DNA from: Treponema sp.
GTDB taxonomy: Bacteria > Spirochaetota > Spirochaetia > Treponematales > Treponemataceae
Direction: 5' to 3'
DNA length: 64,000 bases
NCBI GenBank assembly: GCA_017469785.1
Contig: JAFUFU010000001.1
Location: 59,109 to 123,108 of the forward strand
The translations under genes were made by a program, and so were the position numbers. Of this stretch, positions 7,954 to 16,977 are shown in pieces (positions within the stretch are counted from its first letter, which is position 1; the number at the start of each line of letters is the position of its first letter). Under the pieces are notes generated by a model. That model made no database searches. It was not told the DNA's origin and saw nothing but the letters and a program-made list of their open reading frames with translations.

Positions 7954-8922
7954 ATGCCGAATGAAAACCTTACCCAAGACAATCCCGTGACCCACCTTGA
8001 GATGGGCGCTCTTCCCGGTGCCGCCACCAACAAGAGCTACAAGGACAGCCTCTTCCGTCTGATTTACAGCGGGAACGATGAGCGAAGCCGAAGATGGCTC
8101 CTCTCCCTCTACAACGCCGTCAGCGGCCGGAACTACACCGACACCAGCGGCATGAGGATCACGACGATTGAGAACGTGATTTACCTGACCATGAAGAACG
8201 ACCTTTCCTTCCTCCTGGACTCCCAGATGAACCTCTTCGAGCATCAGAGCACCCTCAACCCAAACATGCCCCTGCGCGGCCTCATCTACTTCGGTCAGCT
8301 CTATCAGAACGAGGTCAAGCGGCGGAAGAAAAACATCTACGGCGAGGCTCTCATAAAGATTCCGTCGCCGCGCTTCATTGTCTTCTATAACGGCGAGAAA
8401 AGCCTGTCGGATGTCTCAAAGCTTAAACTTTCTGTAGCATTTGAAGTTCCCGACACGACAGGGGAATTTGAATGGACAGCCACCGTGATAAACATCAACC
8501 GGGGAGCCAATGAGACTCTTCAAAAAAAGTGCCAGTCGTTGTATTATTATGCAGAGTTTGTTGCGCGGGTCAAGGAGAACCAGAAAAGCGGCATGGAGCC
8601 ACCCGAATCCATCAACGAGGCCGTAAACTACGCCATCCGGAAGAATTTTCTGGAAGGCTTCTTTGAGGAGCAGAAAATGTACATAACGAACAGCTTGCTT
8701 ACGGAATTCGACCAGGAGCTTCACGACCAGTCCTGCATGGAGCTGGGATACGAGCGGGGCCGAGCTGAGGGAATTAAAGAAGGTGCGCAGCAGAATGCGG
8801 TGGCGAACGCGAAGAATTTGCTCAGCATGAATCTTGGAACTCCCGAACAAATAGCACAGTGTTGTTCCCTGCCACTTGAACAAGTCCTTGCCCTAAAAGA
8901 AGAACTCGCAGTACACCCCTAG
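7954..8922 (+). CDS. Rpn-family recombination-promoting nuclease / PD-(D/E)XK transposase-like protein
   Basis: The 322-residue protein matches the Rpn/PD-(D/E)XK group common in treponemes. The N-terminal YKDSLFRLIYS is followed by a nuclease core NDLSFLLDSQMNLFEHQST, where the D and the E-x-Q serve as metal ligands and the catalytic position. Then come RFIVFYNG and a C-terminal RGRAEGIKEGA segment typical of the family. AAAAAGGAG precedes the ATG. Members cleave DNA and stimulate RecA-independent recombination. Its first half is GC-richer than its AT-rich surroundings, consistent with a mobile history. Confidence 0.85.
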   Translation: MPNENLTQDNPVTHLEMGALPGAATNKSYKDSLFRLIYSGNDERSRRWLLSLYNAVSGRNYTDTSGMRITTIENVIYLTMKNDLSFLLDSQMNLFEHQSTLNPNMPLRGLIYFGQLYQNEVKRRKKNIYGEALIKIPSPRFIVFYNGEKSLSDVSKLKLSVAFEVPDTTGEFEWTATVININRGANETLQKKCQSLYYYAEFVARVKENQKSGMEPPESINEAVNYAIRKNFLEGFFEEQKMYITNSLLTEFDQELHDQSCMELGYERGRAEGIKEGAQQNAVANAKNLLSMNLGTPEQIAQCCSLPLEQVLALKEELAVHP

Positions 8923-9099
8923 ACTCGTGGTGAAATTTATTATGCAGATTACGGTCAGATAGACAACATAGTTCGCAAAATTGCAATGAACGAGGTGATT
9001 ACAGGCGAACGCCCAGCAATCACGGACATTCACGATATGTGTAAGTGTGAAAAAATTGACAATCCTGACGGCTCAAGACGCATGGGATTTTGTTTGTAG
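8923..9099 (+). pseudogene. Orphan C-terminal fragment of an unknown protein
   Basis: Directly after the Rpn stop codon and in the same frame, about 58 codons stay open (TRGEIYYADYGQIDN ... RMGFCL) and end at TAG 9097-9099. There is no start codon with an RBS at the N-terminus, but the sequence has normal protein character. It is likely the end of a gene whose beginning was removed when the Rpn gene arrived. A metallophosphoesterase remnant follows 9 bp later. Confidence 0.4.
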
Positions 9100-9108
9100 G
9101 AGGGCCGA

Positions 9109-9526
9109 ATGATTTGCATAACCGGCGATACACATAACACCGAAGACATGTCGAATCTCTCATCGCGAAGCCATGAGTGACGACAAAGCCTGGCGCAAGG
9201 CTCACGAATCCTGGTGGGAACAGGAAGAATGGAGTGAAGAAGAAAAAGAAACCTGCTTAGCAAAAATAAAAGAAAACAACAGTTTTGACTATGTTCTGTC
9301 TCATACAGGCCCGTCAGTCGGCATCGCCCTTACGGATGATTACTTCTGCAATAAAGAAAACCAAAAGCAGCTCCATCGCGATTCTAATGCAGTTTTCAAT
9401 GACAAAATCGATTCTCTCATTTCATATAAAAAATGGTTCTTCGGGCACTGGCACAGCGATTGGGGCTACGAGCATTACAAGGAATCCAAATACATTCCGC
9501 TCTATCATCAGGGAATTGTAATTTGA
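9109..9526 (+). pseudogene. Decayed metallophosphoesterase
   Basis: An AGGAGGG site precedes ATG 9109, which encodes MICITGDTHNTEDMSNLSS, the first metal-binding motif (GDTH) of calcineurin-like phosphoesterases. The frame stops at 9180. From 9173, another frame supplies the C-terminal half (SWWEQEEWS, YVLSHTGPS and FGHWHSDWG). The GDFG and GNHE motifs between them are missing. The gene has therefore suffered an internal deletion of perhaps 100 codons plus a frame change and should be inactive. Confidence 0.75.
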
Positions 9527-9646
9527 ACTGACAAAATTGAAGCACGCTCCCTGCCCTTCCTCTTACAAAAACTCCATGCAAGTAGAATTTCCCCTGCTTT
9601 TCTGATATTCTATATGCTCCAAATCAATTTCGGGCAAATGGAATAA

Positions 9647-10537
9647 ATGAAACCAAGAATCTACGACAACAAGCCGTTAAAATCATTCAATCCTCTCGTC
9701 GCTTATGCGGGCGTGCTTTTCGGGCCGCCTAGTTTTATCACGAATTTCAAGTGCTTTGCCACGATTCTCAAGGAATTTTTCTTTCTTCAATATTTCGAAA
9801 AATTCCACATTTTTCACATTCCAGTGGTGCATGTTGATCATCCGCTGGACAAAAAAATTCCCTTTACGCCGGAAAAAGTTTCTGTTTACCTTGATTTTAT
9901 AAATCTCTGGGTGCGTCCCCTTGCCATGCTGGTCAAAAAATTCGGATTCTGGCATGCGAGCCGCCTTACAAAAATATGGATGCTCCGCTTCCGAAAGCTT
10001 TATCAATGTTGCGGTAAGATTTATCATTTCCGCCTCACTACGACTGACCGCCCAAAATACAAGGAGATGCGGGAATTCCGCCAGATTCACGCCCTGGATC
10101 CTCACTTTCTCTGCGTTCCCAGTCTGCATGTGGCCACGGTTTTCCTTGCTTTCGGCTTTTACCGCCACATTTTCGGCAAGGAAGATTTTACAGAAGTCGA
10201 AAAGCGTGACTGGAGCGAAGAGCTTTACAAGGGTGCGCTTGAAATCACCGAGACTGTTCTTTATGTAAAGCAGCACTCGGTCAACTGTATTCCGGCGGCA
10301 CTTTACCTCGTGGTCGCCAATTTTCAGGAATGGATTTCCGCTGACGATGCCCGCAAATTTATCGACCAGCTTTTTGTAAATCCCGAAGGCTTTTCGGCAG
10401 AAGAAGCATTTCAGGTTCGAGAGCATATCCGCGCGACTTTTGAGCAATATCTTACTGACGGAGCAAAAACTCCGAATTGGTACGATCCTATTCGGGAATT
10501 CTTAATCAATTACGAAGATAAGATAAATATAAAATAA
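9647..10537 (+). CDS. Conserved hypothetical protein with a PAP2-like motif
   Basis: The 296-residue protein is rich in aromatic residues. VPSLHVATVFLAFGFYR (about residues 162-178) recalls the central PSxH motif of PAP2 phosphatases, and VKQHSVNCIPAAL could be a degenerate third motif. The first motif is not clear, and the usual six membrane spans are not evident. I regard the PAP2 relation as tentative. No RBS is obvious. It stands alone between a decayed gene and a GC-rich repeat. Confidence 0.55.
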   Translation: MKPRIYDNKPLKSFNPLVAYAGVLFGPPSFITNFKCFATILKEFFFLQYFEKFHIFHIPVVHVDHPLDKKIPFTPEKVSVYLDFINLWVRPLAMLVKKFGFWHASRLTKIWMLRFRKLYQCCGKIYHFRLTTTDRPKYKEMREFRQIHALDPHFLCVPSLHVATVFLAFGFYRHIFGKEDFTEVEKRDWSEELYKGALEITETVLYVKQHSVNCIPAALYLVVANFQEWISADDARKFIDQLFVNPEGFSAEEAFQVREHIRATFEQYLTDGAKTPNWYDPIREFLINYEDKINIK

Positions 10538-10544
10538 AATTCGG

Positions 10545-10640
10545 GCACTTCCCGCTATCGCGGGTCGGGTCTTTCGGGGTTCCGCTGCTGCTTCATTGCT
10601 TCGCTTCGCTGCGCAACTAACGCCCCTTCAGCCCCTAGTG
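10545..10640. repeat. GC-rich palindromic intergenic repeat
   Basis: The gap before miaB is markedly GC-rich and packed with short inverted repeats (CCCGCTATCGCGGG; CTTCGCTTCGCTGCGC). It shares words with the metH linker segment (reverse strand) and with 44461-44545 and 47715-47842. No reading frame with coding character is present. Confidence 0.5.
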
Positions 10641-10653
10641 CATTGGAGTCTAT

Positions 10654-12039
10654 ATGAAATATTTTTTTGAAACTTATGGCTGCGAAATGAATATCGCAGA
10701 ATCGGCCAGCGTTGAACAGCTTTTGATTTCCCGCTCATGGGAAAAGGCAGAGCATCCCGAAGAGGCAAATCTCGTTATTATCAACACTTGTTCCGTGCGA
10801 GGAAGCGCGGAGCAGCGTATTTTGGGACGCTTGGGCTATTTTGAGGGTGTCAAAAAAATCCGCATGGGAGACCTGAACGCAAAAATCCGTCTCGAAGACA
10901 TGAAATATGCCGCTGAATTCTACAAACAGAATGGAGCCTTGCCTCTCACGCTTGTGGTCATGGGCTGCATGGCCCAGCGGCTCTTGGACGACCTTAAAGT
11001 CCAGTATCCTGTCGTCGATTACGTCGTTGGCACATTCGGAAAATACAAATTCGGCGAAATCATTCAGGCCGTGGAAAACGGCAACAAGCCATTCAAAATC
11101 AAGGACGAAGAGACCTACACTTTCGCCCAGTACTCTTACGAGCAGGGAGCCTTCTCAACTTTCGTGCCAATCATGCACGGCTGCAACAATTTCTGCACTT
11201 ACTGCATCGTGCCTTATGTCCGTGGCCGCGAAGTCAGCCGCCGTGTAGACCAAATTTTGGCCGAAATCGACTTCCTCACCAAGGCAAATGTCAAGGAAAT
11301 CACACTTTTGGGTCAGAATGTAAACGCCTACAAGGGCGAAGACGGAACCACATTCCCCCAGCTTCTTGAAAAAATCTGCCGCCACATCGACGAGACAAAA
11401 TCTTCTATTAAGTGGGTGCGCTTCGAGTCATCAAATCCCAACGATTTCTCTGACGAATTAATCGAAGTCATCAAGAATAATCCCCATGTCTGCCAAGGCT
11501 TCCACATCGCCGCCCAGCACGGAAACAACGAAATCCTAAAGCGCATGAACCGCAAAAACACCAGGGAAGAATTCATCACTCTCGCTCAAAAATTGCGCTC
11601 TGCCCTGCCCGGCGTTCAGCTTATCACTGATTTAATGGTAGGCTTCCCCGGCGAAAGCGAGGAGCAGTTCAAGGACATCCTCTCCCTCATGGAAGAAGTC
11701 AAATTCGAGTCCAGCTTCATGTATTTCTATAATCCCCGTGAGGGAACTCCTGCCGCAAAATACGAGAACCAGATTCCCGTGGAAGAAAAAAAGGCCCGGC
11801 TTCAGAAAGTCATCGATTTGCAGTCAAAGCACACCACAGAAGTCATGTCAAAGCGAATCGGCGAGACAATCGAAGTCCTCTGCGACATCGTTTCCCGCCA
11901 CGACGAATCGGAGCTTTTGGGCAAAACCGAGCAGAACGAGCGTGTTGCCTTCAAGGCCGACAAAAAGCTGATCGGAACTTTCGTAAAAGTGAAATTAATT
12001 GCTTTAAATGGTAATACTTTTAAAGGTGAACTATTATAA
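10654..12039 (+). CDS. miaB: tRNA-2-methylthio-N6-dimethylallyladenosine synthase MiaB
   Basis: The 461-residue protein has the full methylthiotransferase layout. The N-terminal domain carries three cluster cysteines (TYGCEMN, NTCSVRG, MGCMAQR). The radical SAM core has CNNFCTYC within HGCNNFCTYCIVPYVRGRE, then MVGFPGESEEQF. A C-terminal TRAM domain begins near residue 395. It adds the 2-methylthio group to i6A37 of tRNAs reading UNN codons, using two 4Fe-4S clusters and AdoMet. The HGCNNFCTYCIVPYVRG signature separates MiaB from RimO and MtaB. Confidence 0.95.
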   Translation: MKYFFETYGCEMNIAESASVEQLLISRSWEKAEHPEEANLVIINTCSVRGSAEQRILGRLGYFEGVKKIRMGDLNAKIRLEDMKYAAEFYKQNGALPLTLVVMGCMAQRLLDDLKVQYPVVDYVVGTFGKYKFGEIIQAVENGNKPFKIKDEETYTFAQYSYEQGAFSTFVPIMHGCNNFCTYCIVPYVRGREVSRRVDQILAEIDFLTKANVKEITLLGQNVNAYKGEDGTTFPQLLEKICRHIDETKSSIKWVRFESSNPNDFSDELIEVIKNNPHVCQGFHIAAQHGNNEILKRMNRKNTREEFITLAQKLRSALPGVQLITDLMVGFPGESEEQFKDILSLMEEVKFESSFMYFYNPREGTPAAKYENQIPVEEKKARLQKVIDLQSKHTTEVMSKRIGETIEVLCDIVSRHDESELLGKTEQNERVAFKADKKLIGTFVKVKLIALNGNTFKGELL

Positions 12040-12131
12040 AATTCCTCACAGAGCAATGGAGGGCACAGAGAGTCTTTCTTATTATGAAAATCTCTCTATA
12101 TACTCTGTGAAAATTTTAAAAGGAGAAAATT

Positions 12132-12581
12132 ATGCCAATAAGATTAATCGGATCAATCATTCTTTTGGTTCTCGTCACGATTTTTGCGGGCGTGAATCTT
12201 GACAACAAGTGCGACATCACTTTCATTTTCTACACCTTTGAGCAGGTGCCGGTTTTTATGACCGTGATTGTCTCTTTCGCAATCGGGGCAATCCTCATGC
12301 TGCCCTTCACCCTTGGCCGCAAAAAGAAAAAGACTCAGAAAGCAGCTCAAACACAGAAACCTTCTGACACGCAGAATAAGCCAAAAGAAGAATCAAAAAC
12401 GCTTTTCGATTTTAAAATCAAGCGTGAGGCAAAGCCTGAAAAAACAAAAACAGAAAATCCTCAGAAAAATAAAAAATCCCTGTTCGGATTCAGAAAAGCC
12501 AAAGCTGATTCTGAAAACACCGCCTCTGCGACATCCGGGAACCAGGCAGACTCTTCCGAAAGCACAGGGGAACCGGTATGA
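12132..12581 (+). CDS. LapA-domain (DUF1049-like) membrane protein
   Basis: The 149-residue protein has two N-terminal membrane spans (LIGSIILLVLVTIFAGVNL and VFMTVIVSFAIGAILML) separated by a short loop, as in LapA-domain proteins. A long Lys/Glu/Ser/Thr-rich cytoplasmic tail follows. AAAAGGAG lies 8 nt before the ATG. It overlaps the thiamine pyrophosphokinase gene by 4 bp (ATGA). The role of LapA-like proteins in treponemes is not established; in E. coli they work in lipopolysaccharide homeostasis. Confidence 0.7.
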   Translation: MPIRLIGSIILLVLVTIFAGVNLDNKCDITFIFYTFEQVPVFMTVIVSFAIGAILMLPFTLGRKKKKTQKAAQTQKPSDTQNKPKEESKTLFDFKIKREAKPEKTKTENPQKNKKSLFGFRKAKADSENTASATSGNQADSSESTGEPV

Positions 12582-13234
12582 GCGAAGAGTCATTCCCGCC
12601 CATAAAGCGGGAATCCCGCTGCGTCATAATTGGGGCAGCCCCTATCAAAAACTATAAGAAAATTCGCTCGTTTTTAGGCAATGATGATTTCGTCATTGTC
12701 TGTGACGGCGGATTAAATCATCTTCGCAAGCTCAAAGTCAAGCCGAATTTAATCATCGGCGACTTCGATTCCCACAAAAATCCTCATTCAAAAATCGAAA
12801 CCATCGTCCTTCCCCACGAAAAAGACGACACCGACTCAGTTTTTGCCCTCAAAACGGCACTTTCCCGCGGTTACAAAGATTTCCTTTTCATCGGAATGAT
12901 TGGCGCGCGTCTTGATCACGGACTGGGAAATCTCTACATGCTCGTCAAATGCCAGAATGAGGGGGCAAAAGCCCTGGTGATTGATGATTTTTCTGAACTT
13001 GAGCTTGTGGGCAAAGAAGAAAAATCTATTTCAGACAAGTACGCTTATTTTTCTTTGCTGAACATCACCGGTACAGCCCGCGGAATCACGATAAAAGACG
13101 CGCTCTATCCCCTTGAAAACGCTGAAATCACGCAAGAATACCAGTACGGCGTAAGCAACGAAGTTCTTTCTGGAAAGACAGCCCTCGTCTCAGTGAGCGA
13201 AGGAAATCTTCTCCTAGTGAAAGTCTGGAAATAA
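12578..13234 (+). CDS. thiN: Thiamine pyrophosphokinase
   Basis: The 218-residue protein shows TPK motifs: VIIGAAPI, FVIVCDGGLNHL, PNLIIGDFDSH, LPHEKDDTDSVFAL and MIGARLDHGLGNL. It transfers pyrophosphate from ATP to thiamine to give thiamine pyrophosphate. The N-terminus carries about 14 extra residues before the first strand. The DNA coding for them contains a perfect hairpin (ATTCCCGC at 12592-12599, GCGGGAAT at 12607-12614) of a family seen elsewhere in the window. No TPP riboswitch was recognised upstream. Confidence 0.93.
   Translation: MSEESFPPIKRESRCVIIGAAPIKNYKKIRSFLGNDDFVIVCDGGLNHLRKLKVKPNLIIGDFDSHKNPHSKIETIVLPHEKDDTDSVFALKTALSRGYKDFLFIGMIGARLDHGLGNLYMLVKCQNEGAKALVIDDFSELELVGKEEKSISDKYAYFSLLNITGTARGITIKDALYPLENAEITQEYQYGVSNEVLSGKTALVSVSEGNLLLVKVWK
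12592..12614. repeat. ATTCC-type hairpin inside the 5' end of thiN
   Basis: An 8-bp perfect stem with a 7-nt loop, flanked by C/C as in CATTCC...GGAATC. Sister hairpins occur at 47784-47803 and 55413-55433. Here the repeat is translated as the start of thiamine pyrophosphokinase. Confidence 0.6.
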
Positions 13235-13372
13235 ATTCCTTAGCTACATTCCTTACCGCTCCCACTTTCAAAGAATAAAATTTTGTTTTTTCTCAATATT
13301 TTCCCTCTATTTTCCCACTTTTTGCTTGCCTATTGAATAAATAGCATATAGGCTTAATTGTAGAGGTACTTT

Positions 13373-15184
13373 ATGGAAAATAAAAAAAGGGGGCTGAGAC
13401 TCTTTTATAAGATTTTCAGTGGCTATTTGATAGCCTTGGTTGCAATCACAGCGATTGCTTTATTACTAATGTCCAATGCGGACAGATTCAGCCATGATTC
13501 TGAACTGATTGAAACAGAAATTCTTCCAAACACACTAAAGGCAAAAGATTTGCAGCTTCATGTCATTCAGGTTCAGCAGTGGCTCACAGATATTTCTGCA
13601 ACAAGAGGCGCACCGGGCTACGATGACGGTTACGATGAGGCGGCAGAACATGCAAAGGCTTTCGGAGAAATCATTCAGGAATTCACGGCTTTTTACCGTT
13701 CCCACAACGATAACGAAAAAGTAAGAGAACTGGCGGAAATGCAGACAGCTTTCAATGGTTACTATGATATGGGAAAGCACATGGCGGCTACCTATATCGA
13801 GTATGGCCCGGAAGAAGGCAACAAAATTATGGAAGAATTCGACCCTTACGCCGAGAAAATTTCAGAAATGGTAGACGGATTTGTTGAAAATATCAGCGGA
13901 ATGCTTGTAACAAGGATTAAGGGCATCAGCGATGATTCTCACAATCTGGTTATTTTGGGCTCAGCTGTCAGCGGAATTTCTACAGTCCTCCTGATTGTTT
14001 TGAGCATAATTATTTCATTTAAGATTACAAAACCAATCAAGGAATTCTCTGCCGTCTTAAAAGACATTTCCGAAGGTGAAGGCGACTTGACCCGCAAAAT
14101 CGAAGTCTCTTCACGGGACGAAATCGGCGAAATGGCAGAGTATTTCAACAACACCTTTGCGAAAATCCGCCAGCTGGTCGCAACGGTGCAGAAGCAATCA
14201 AATATGCTTGGCTCAGTCGGCTCAAATCTCTCTTCAAATATGACCGAAACGGCAGCCGCAATCAACCAAATCTCGGCCAATATCAAGAGCATTAAATCTC
14301 AGACAATCAATCAGGCGGCCAGCGTCACCGAAACCAGCAGCACGATGGAACAGATTTCAATGGGAATCTCCCGCCTCAACTCTCTTATCGGCGAGCAAAG
14401 CTCTAACATCAGCCAGTCTTCTACAATCATCAATTCTCTTATTCAGAATATCGATGGTGCCACTAAAACTTTGATTCACAACACCGAAAACATCAACCGT
14501 CTTTCAGAAACCTCTGAATCAGGAAAAGTTGCCCTGGATAAAATCACTCATGCCATTGAGGAAGTTGCCAATGAATCCCGCAGCCTCATGGAAATCAGCA
14601 GCGTAATTCAGAATATCGCAAGCGAGACAAACCTTCTCGCCATGAATGCGGCAATCGAAGCGGCTCACGCAGGCGAGACAGGAAAGGGCTTTGCCGTCGT
14701 TGCAGATGAAGTCCGAAAACTTGCAGAATCTTCTTCAGCACAGACAAAAACCATTGAAAGTGCACTCAAAAAGATTACGGCATCAATTTCTGTCGTCACG
14801 GCATATTCTACTGAAGTCGTTGAAAAATTCACTTCGATTGAGCAAGAAGTCAACAATGTTTCTAATCAGGAAGAAAGGATTCGAAGCACAATGGAGCAGA
14901 CTTCCGAAAACAGCAAGGAAGTTCTCCACTCAATTACGATGCTCAACGACATAACTCAGAAAGTTCAGAAAAGCTCCGTTGAAATGCTGGAAGGAAGCAA
15001 CCAGATTACCCACGAAGCAAAGAATATGAACACGATTACACAGGAAATAACAGGCGGAATGAATGAAATGGCAACCGGCGCGGATCAAATTACCGAAGCC
15101 GTAAACACGGTAAACACGCTAACCGTTGACACCCAGAACAGCATCAACGCCCTTAACACCGAAGTAAATAAATTCAAAGTATAA
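13373..15184 (+). CDS. Methyl-accepting chemotaxis protein
   Basis: The 603-residue transmembrane receptor has one span at about residues 17-37 and a second near 193-212. Between them is a four-helix-bundle sensor ([14 protein letters not shown] is typical of a common MCP sensor class). A HAMP domain follows the second span ([19 protein letters not shown]). The cytoplasmic signalling hairpin has the conserved tip [18 protein letters not shown]. It signals to CheA/CheW at the inner membrane. The ligand is unknown, and no other che gene is adjacent. Confidence 0.93.
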   Translation: MENKKRGLRLFYKIFSGYLIALVAITAIALLLMSNADRFSHDSELIETEILPNTLKAKDLQLHVIQVQQWLTDISATRGAPGYDDGYDEAAEHAKAFGEIIQEFTAFYRSHNDNEKVRELAEMQTAFNGYYDMGKHMAATYIEYGPEEGNKIMEEFDPYAEKISEMVDGFVENISGMLVTRIKGISDDSHNLVILGSAVSGISTVLLIVLSIIISFKITKPIKEFSAVLKDISEGEGDLTRKIEVSSRDEIGEMAEYFNNTFAKIRQLVATVQKQSNMLGSVGSNLSSNMTETAAAINQISANIKSIKSQTINQAASVTETSSTMEQISMGISRLNSLIGEQSSNISQSSTIINSLIQNIDGATKTLIHNTENINRLSETSESGKVALDKITHAIEEVANESRSLMEISSVIQNIASETNLLAMNAAIEAAHAGETGKGFAVVADEVRKLAESSSAQTKTIESALKKITASISVVTAYSTEVVEKFTSIEQEVNNVSNQEERIRSTMEQTSENSKEVLHSITMLNDITQKVQKSSVEMLEGSNQITHEAKNMNTITQEITGGMNEMATGADQITEAVNTVNTLTVDTQNSINALNTEVNKFKV

Positions 15185-15192
15185 AAAAAAGA

Positions 15193-15313
15193 GGGGGTGA
15201 CCAATAAGTTCAAACAGTGTCATTTTCGGGCTTGACCCGAAAATCCATTTAATTACAATACAAGAGATTGCCGTGTCGAGCACGGCAATGACTCATACTT
15301 ATTGGACAGCCCC
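15193..15313. repeat. Terminal-inverted-repeat element, copy 1
   Basis: A 121-bp non-coding element between the 3' ends of the convergent chemoreceptor and pheS genes. Its ends GGGGGTGACCAATAAGT and ACTTATTGGACAGCCCC are inverted repeats (15 of 17 match). Inside are two hairpins with perfect 9-bp stems: ATTTTCGGG/CCCGAAAAT and ATTGCCGTG/CACGGCAAT. A second copy lies inverted at 42256-42388 and a third partial one at 45695-45814. Confidence 0.8.
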
Positions 15314-15334
15314 TTTCCTTTATAAGATGAAAAA

Positions 15335-16891
15335 TTAGAACTTTGCCTTTCGCAAGCGGACTTCTTCAATATTCTCGCTGAAGAGCTCACGCAAGTCGTT
15401 CAAGCCAAGTGCCATAAGCGCCATGCGGTCAATACCCATGCCCCATGCCAGAACCGGACAATCCAAGCCCTGAGCCTTTGTAACTTCCGGACGGAAAATG
15501 CCCGCTCCGCCAAGCTCAAACCAGCCCAAAACAGGATGTTTAATGTGAACCTCAACAGAAGGCTCCGTGAATGGGAAGTAGCCCGGAACATATTTAACTT
15601 CAGTTGCGCCTGCGACTTCTTTTGCGAACATCTCAAGCATACCAAGCAAAGTGCGCAAGTTTACATCCTCACCGGCGATGATTCCCTCTGTCTGATAGAA
15701 GTCGCTCAAGTGAGTAGCGTCAACCTTGTCGTAGCGGAAACAGCGGGCAATACCAAAATATTTGCCCGGAACTTCTGCCTTGTGAAGCTGATGTGCCGAA
15801 AGAACAGTTCCCTGTGAGCGCAAAACCAGCCTTCGCGTGAATTCATGGTCAAAATCGTAGTTCCAGCCACGGCTTCCTGTGTTGCCGCCGTTTTTGTGGG
15901 TTTCGGCTACATTTGTAAGCCAAGGCTCTTCGATTTCTTTTGCGTGGGTCGGATTTTTGATTCGATATACATCGTGAATGTCGCGGGCTGCGTGGAACTG
16001 CGGCATAAAGAGTGCGTCGCCGTTCCAGAATTCAGTCTCTACAAGCGGGCCGTCATATTCCTGAAATCCCAAAGAACAGAGCTTGTCCTTAACATGCTCC
16101 AAGAACTGAACATAAGGATTCGTGCGACCCGGAATGATTCGTGCCGGCGGAATTGCAATATTGTAGCCACGGAAAGTGCCGTTCTTCCATTCGCCAGAAG
16201 CAAGCATTTGCGGAGTGACGGCTCCCAACTCTTCGCCAGTGATTCCTGCCTTTTTGAGGGCGGCGACTACATCAGCAGCCTCTTTGTTGAGCTTGTAAAC
16301 GACTGTCTCGCGCTCAATGATTTTGAAAGGAGAATCTGCCGCACCGCGTTTTTTGGCATAGTTCGTGATGACTTTCTGCTCGTCCGCGTTCAATGAAGCG
16401 TTGTCCAGCTGACCGTTTTCGGCTTTTGCGGCACGCTCGAACAAGTCTGTAGCGATTTTGATATTGGCAGGGATTTCCGCGCCTGAATATTCAGCCTTTT
16501 TTTCGGCATTCATTTTGAGAACGCCGGCTTTTGAGAGCTGACCGAATGCCGAACCGACATCCTTCTGCTCAAGGCCTGTGCCTGCTGCGATTTCTGGAAG
16601 GAGTTTTGCTCCCTTTTCTTTTACAAAGTTGATTATTCGGACTTCAGGGATGCCGTCTTTTGCGTAAGCTCGTCCCAAATCAGTGATTTCGTAGAATGTG
16701 TGGGGAGTTTTGCTCACAACAGAGAGCAATTCTTTTCCGCCAAGCCAGCTGAATGCCTGGTTACAGTGACCTTCTTTGTAGTCTAATTCTTTCTGAAGTT
16801 TTTCTGATGTTAATTCGTCTTTTGCCGTGTAGTTAAGAAGAACTTTGATTTCAAGGGGATGAAGGTTTTTAATGATGTTCTGAATGTCCAT
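15335..16891 (-). CDS. pheS: Phenylalanine-tRNA ligase alpha subunit (archaeal/spirochaetal type)
   Basis: The 518-residue protein has N-terminal winged-helix repeats (LHPLEIKVLLNY, KLQKELDY, ITDLGRAYAKDG) in place of the short coiled coil of ordinary bacterial PheS. The class II catalytic core follows: motif 2 region HDVYRIKNP and TVLSAHQLHKAEVPGKYFGI, and motif 3 GMGIDRMALMALGLNDLR. This long form is the archaeal/eukaryotic type that spirochaetes are known to carry. The partner pheT is not adjacent. It charges tRNA-Phe as an alpha2beta2 tetramer. Confidence 0.95.
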   Translation of the reverse strand: MDIQNIIKNLHPLEIKVLLNYTAKDELTSEKLQKELDYKEGHCNQAFSWLGGKELLSVVSKTPHTFYEITDLGRAYAKDGIPEVRIINFVKEKGAKLLPEIAAGTGLEQKDVGSAFGQLSKAGVLKMNAEKKAEYSGAEIPANIKIATDLFERAAKAENGQLDNASLNADEQKVITNYAKKRGAADSPFKIIERETVVYKLNKEAADVVAALKKAGITGEELGAVTPQMLASGEWKNGTFRGYNIAIPPARIIPGRTNPYVQFLEHVKDKLCSLGFQEYDGPLVETEFWNGDALFMPQFHAARDIHDVYRIKNPTHAKEIEEPWLTNVAETHKNGGNTGSRGWNYDFDHEFTRRLVLRSQGTVLSAHQLHKAEVPGKYFGIARCFRYDKVDATHLSDFYQTEGIIAGEDVNLRTLLGMLEMFAKEVAGATEVKYVPGYFPFTEPSVEVHIKHPVLGWFELGGAGIFRPEVTKAQGLDCPVLAWGMGIDRMALMALGLNDLRELFSENIEEVRLRKAKF

Positions 16892-16923
16892 TTTTAAAAC
16901 TCGTGTATTTTATTTTGTTTTTA

Positions 16924-16955
16924 TAAAAAATTTGAGCCAGCTCTTATGAACTGGC
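16924..16955 (-). terminator. Probable intrinsic terminator of the 17 kb periplasmic-protein gene
   Basis: Read on the minus strand, GCCAG...CTGGC (16936-16955) forms a stem extended by partial pairs and is followed by TCAAATTTTTTAT. It sits just downstream of the stop at 16978. Confidence 0.55.
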
Positions 16956-16977
16956 CCTTGCTTTCAGCGTTTAAGCT

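Noticed and set aside
12040-12131. TPP riboswitch or other leader before the lapA-thiN genes
   Set aside because: Only a weak CACAGAG/CTCTGTG pair is present; no thi-box pattern was found.
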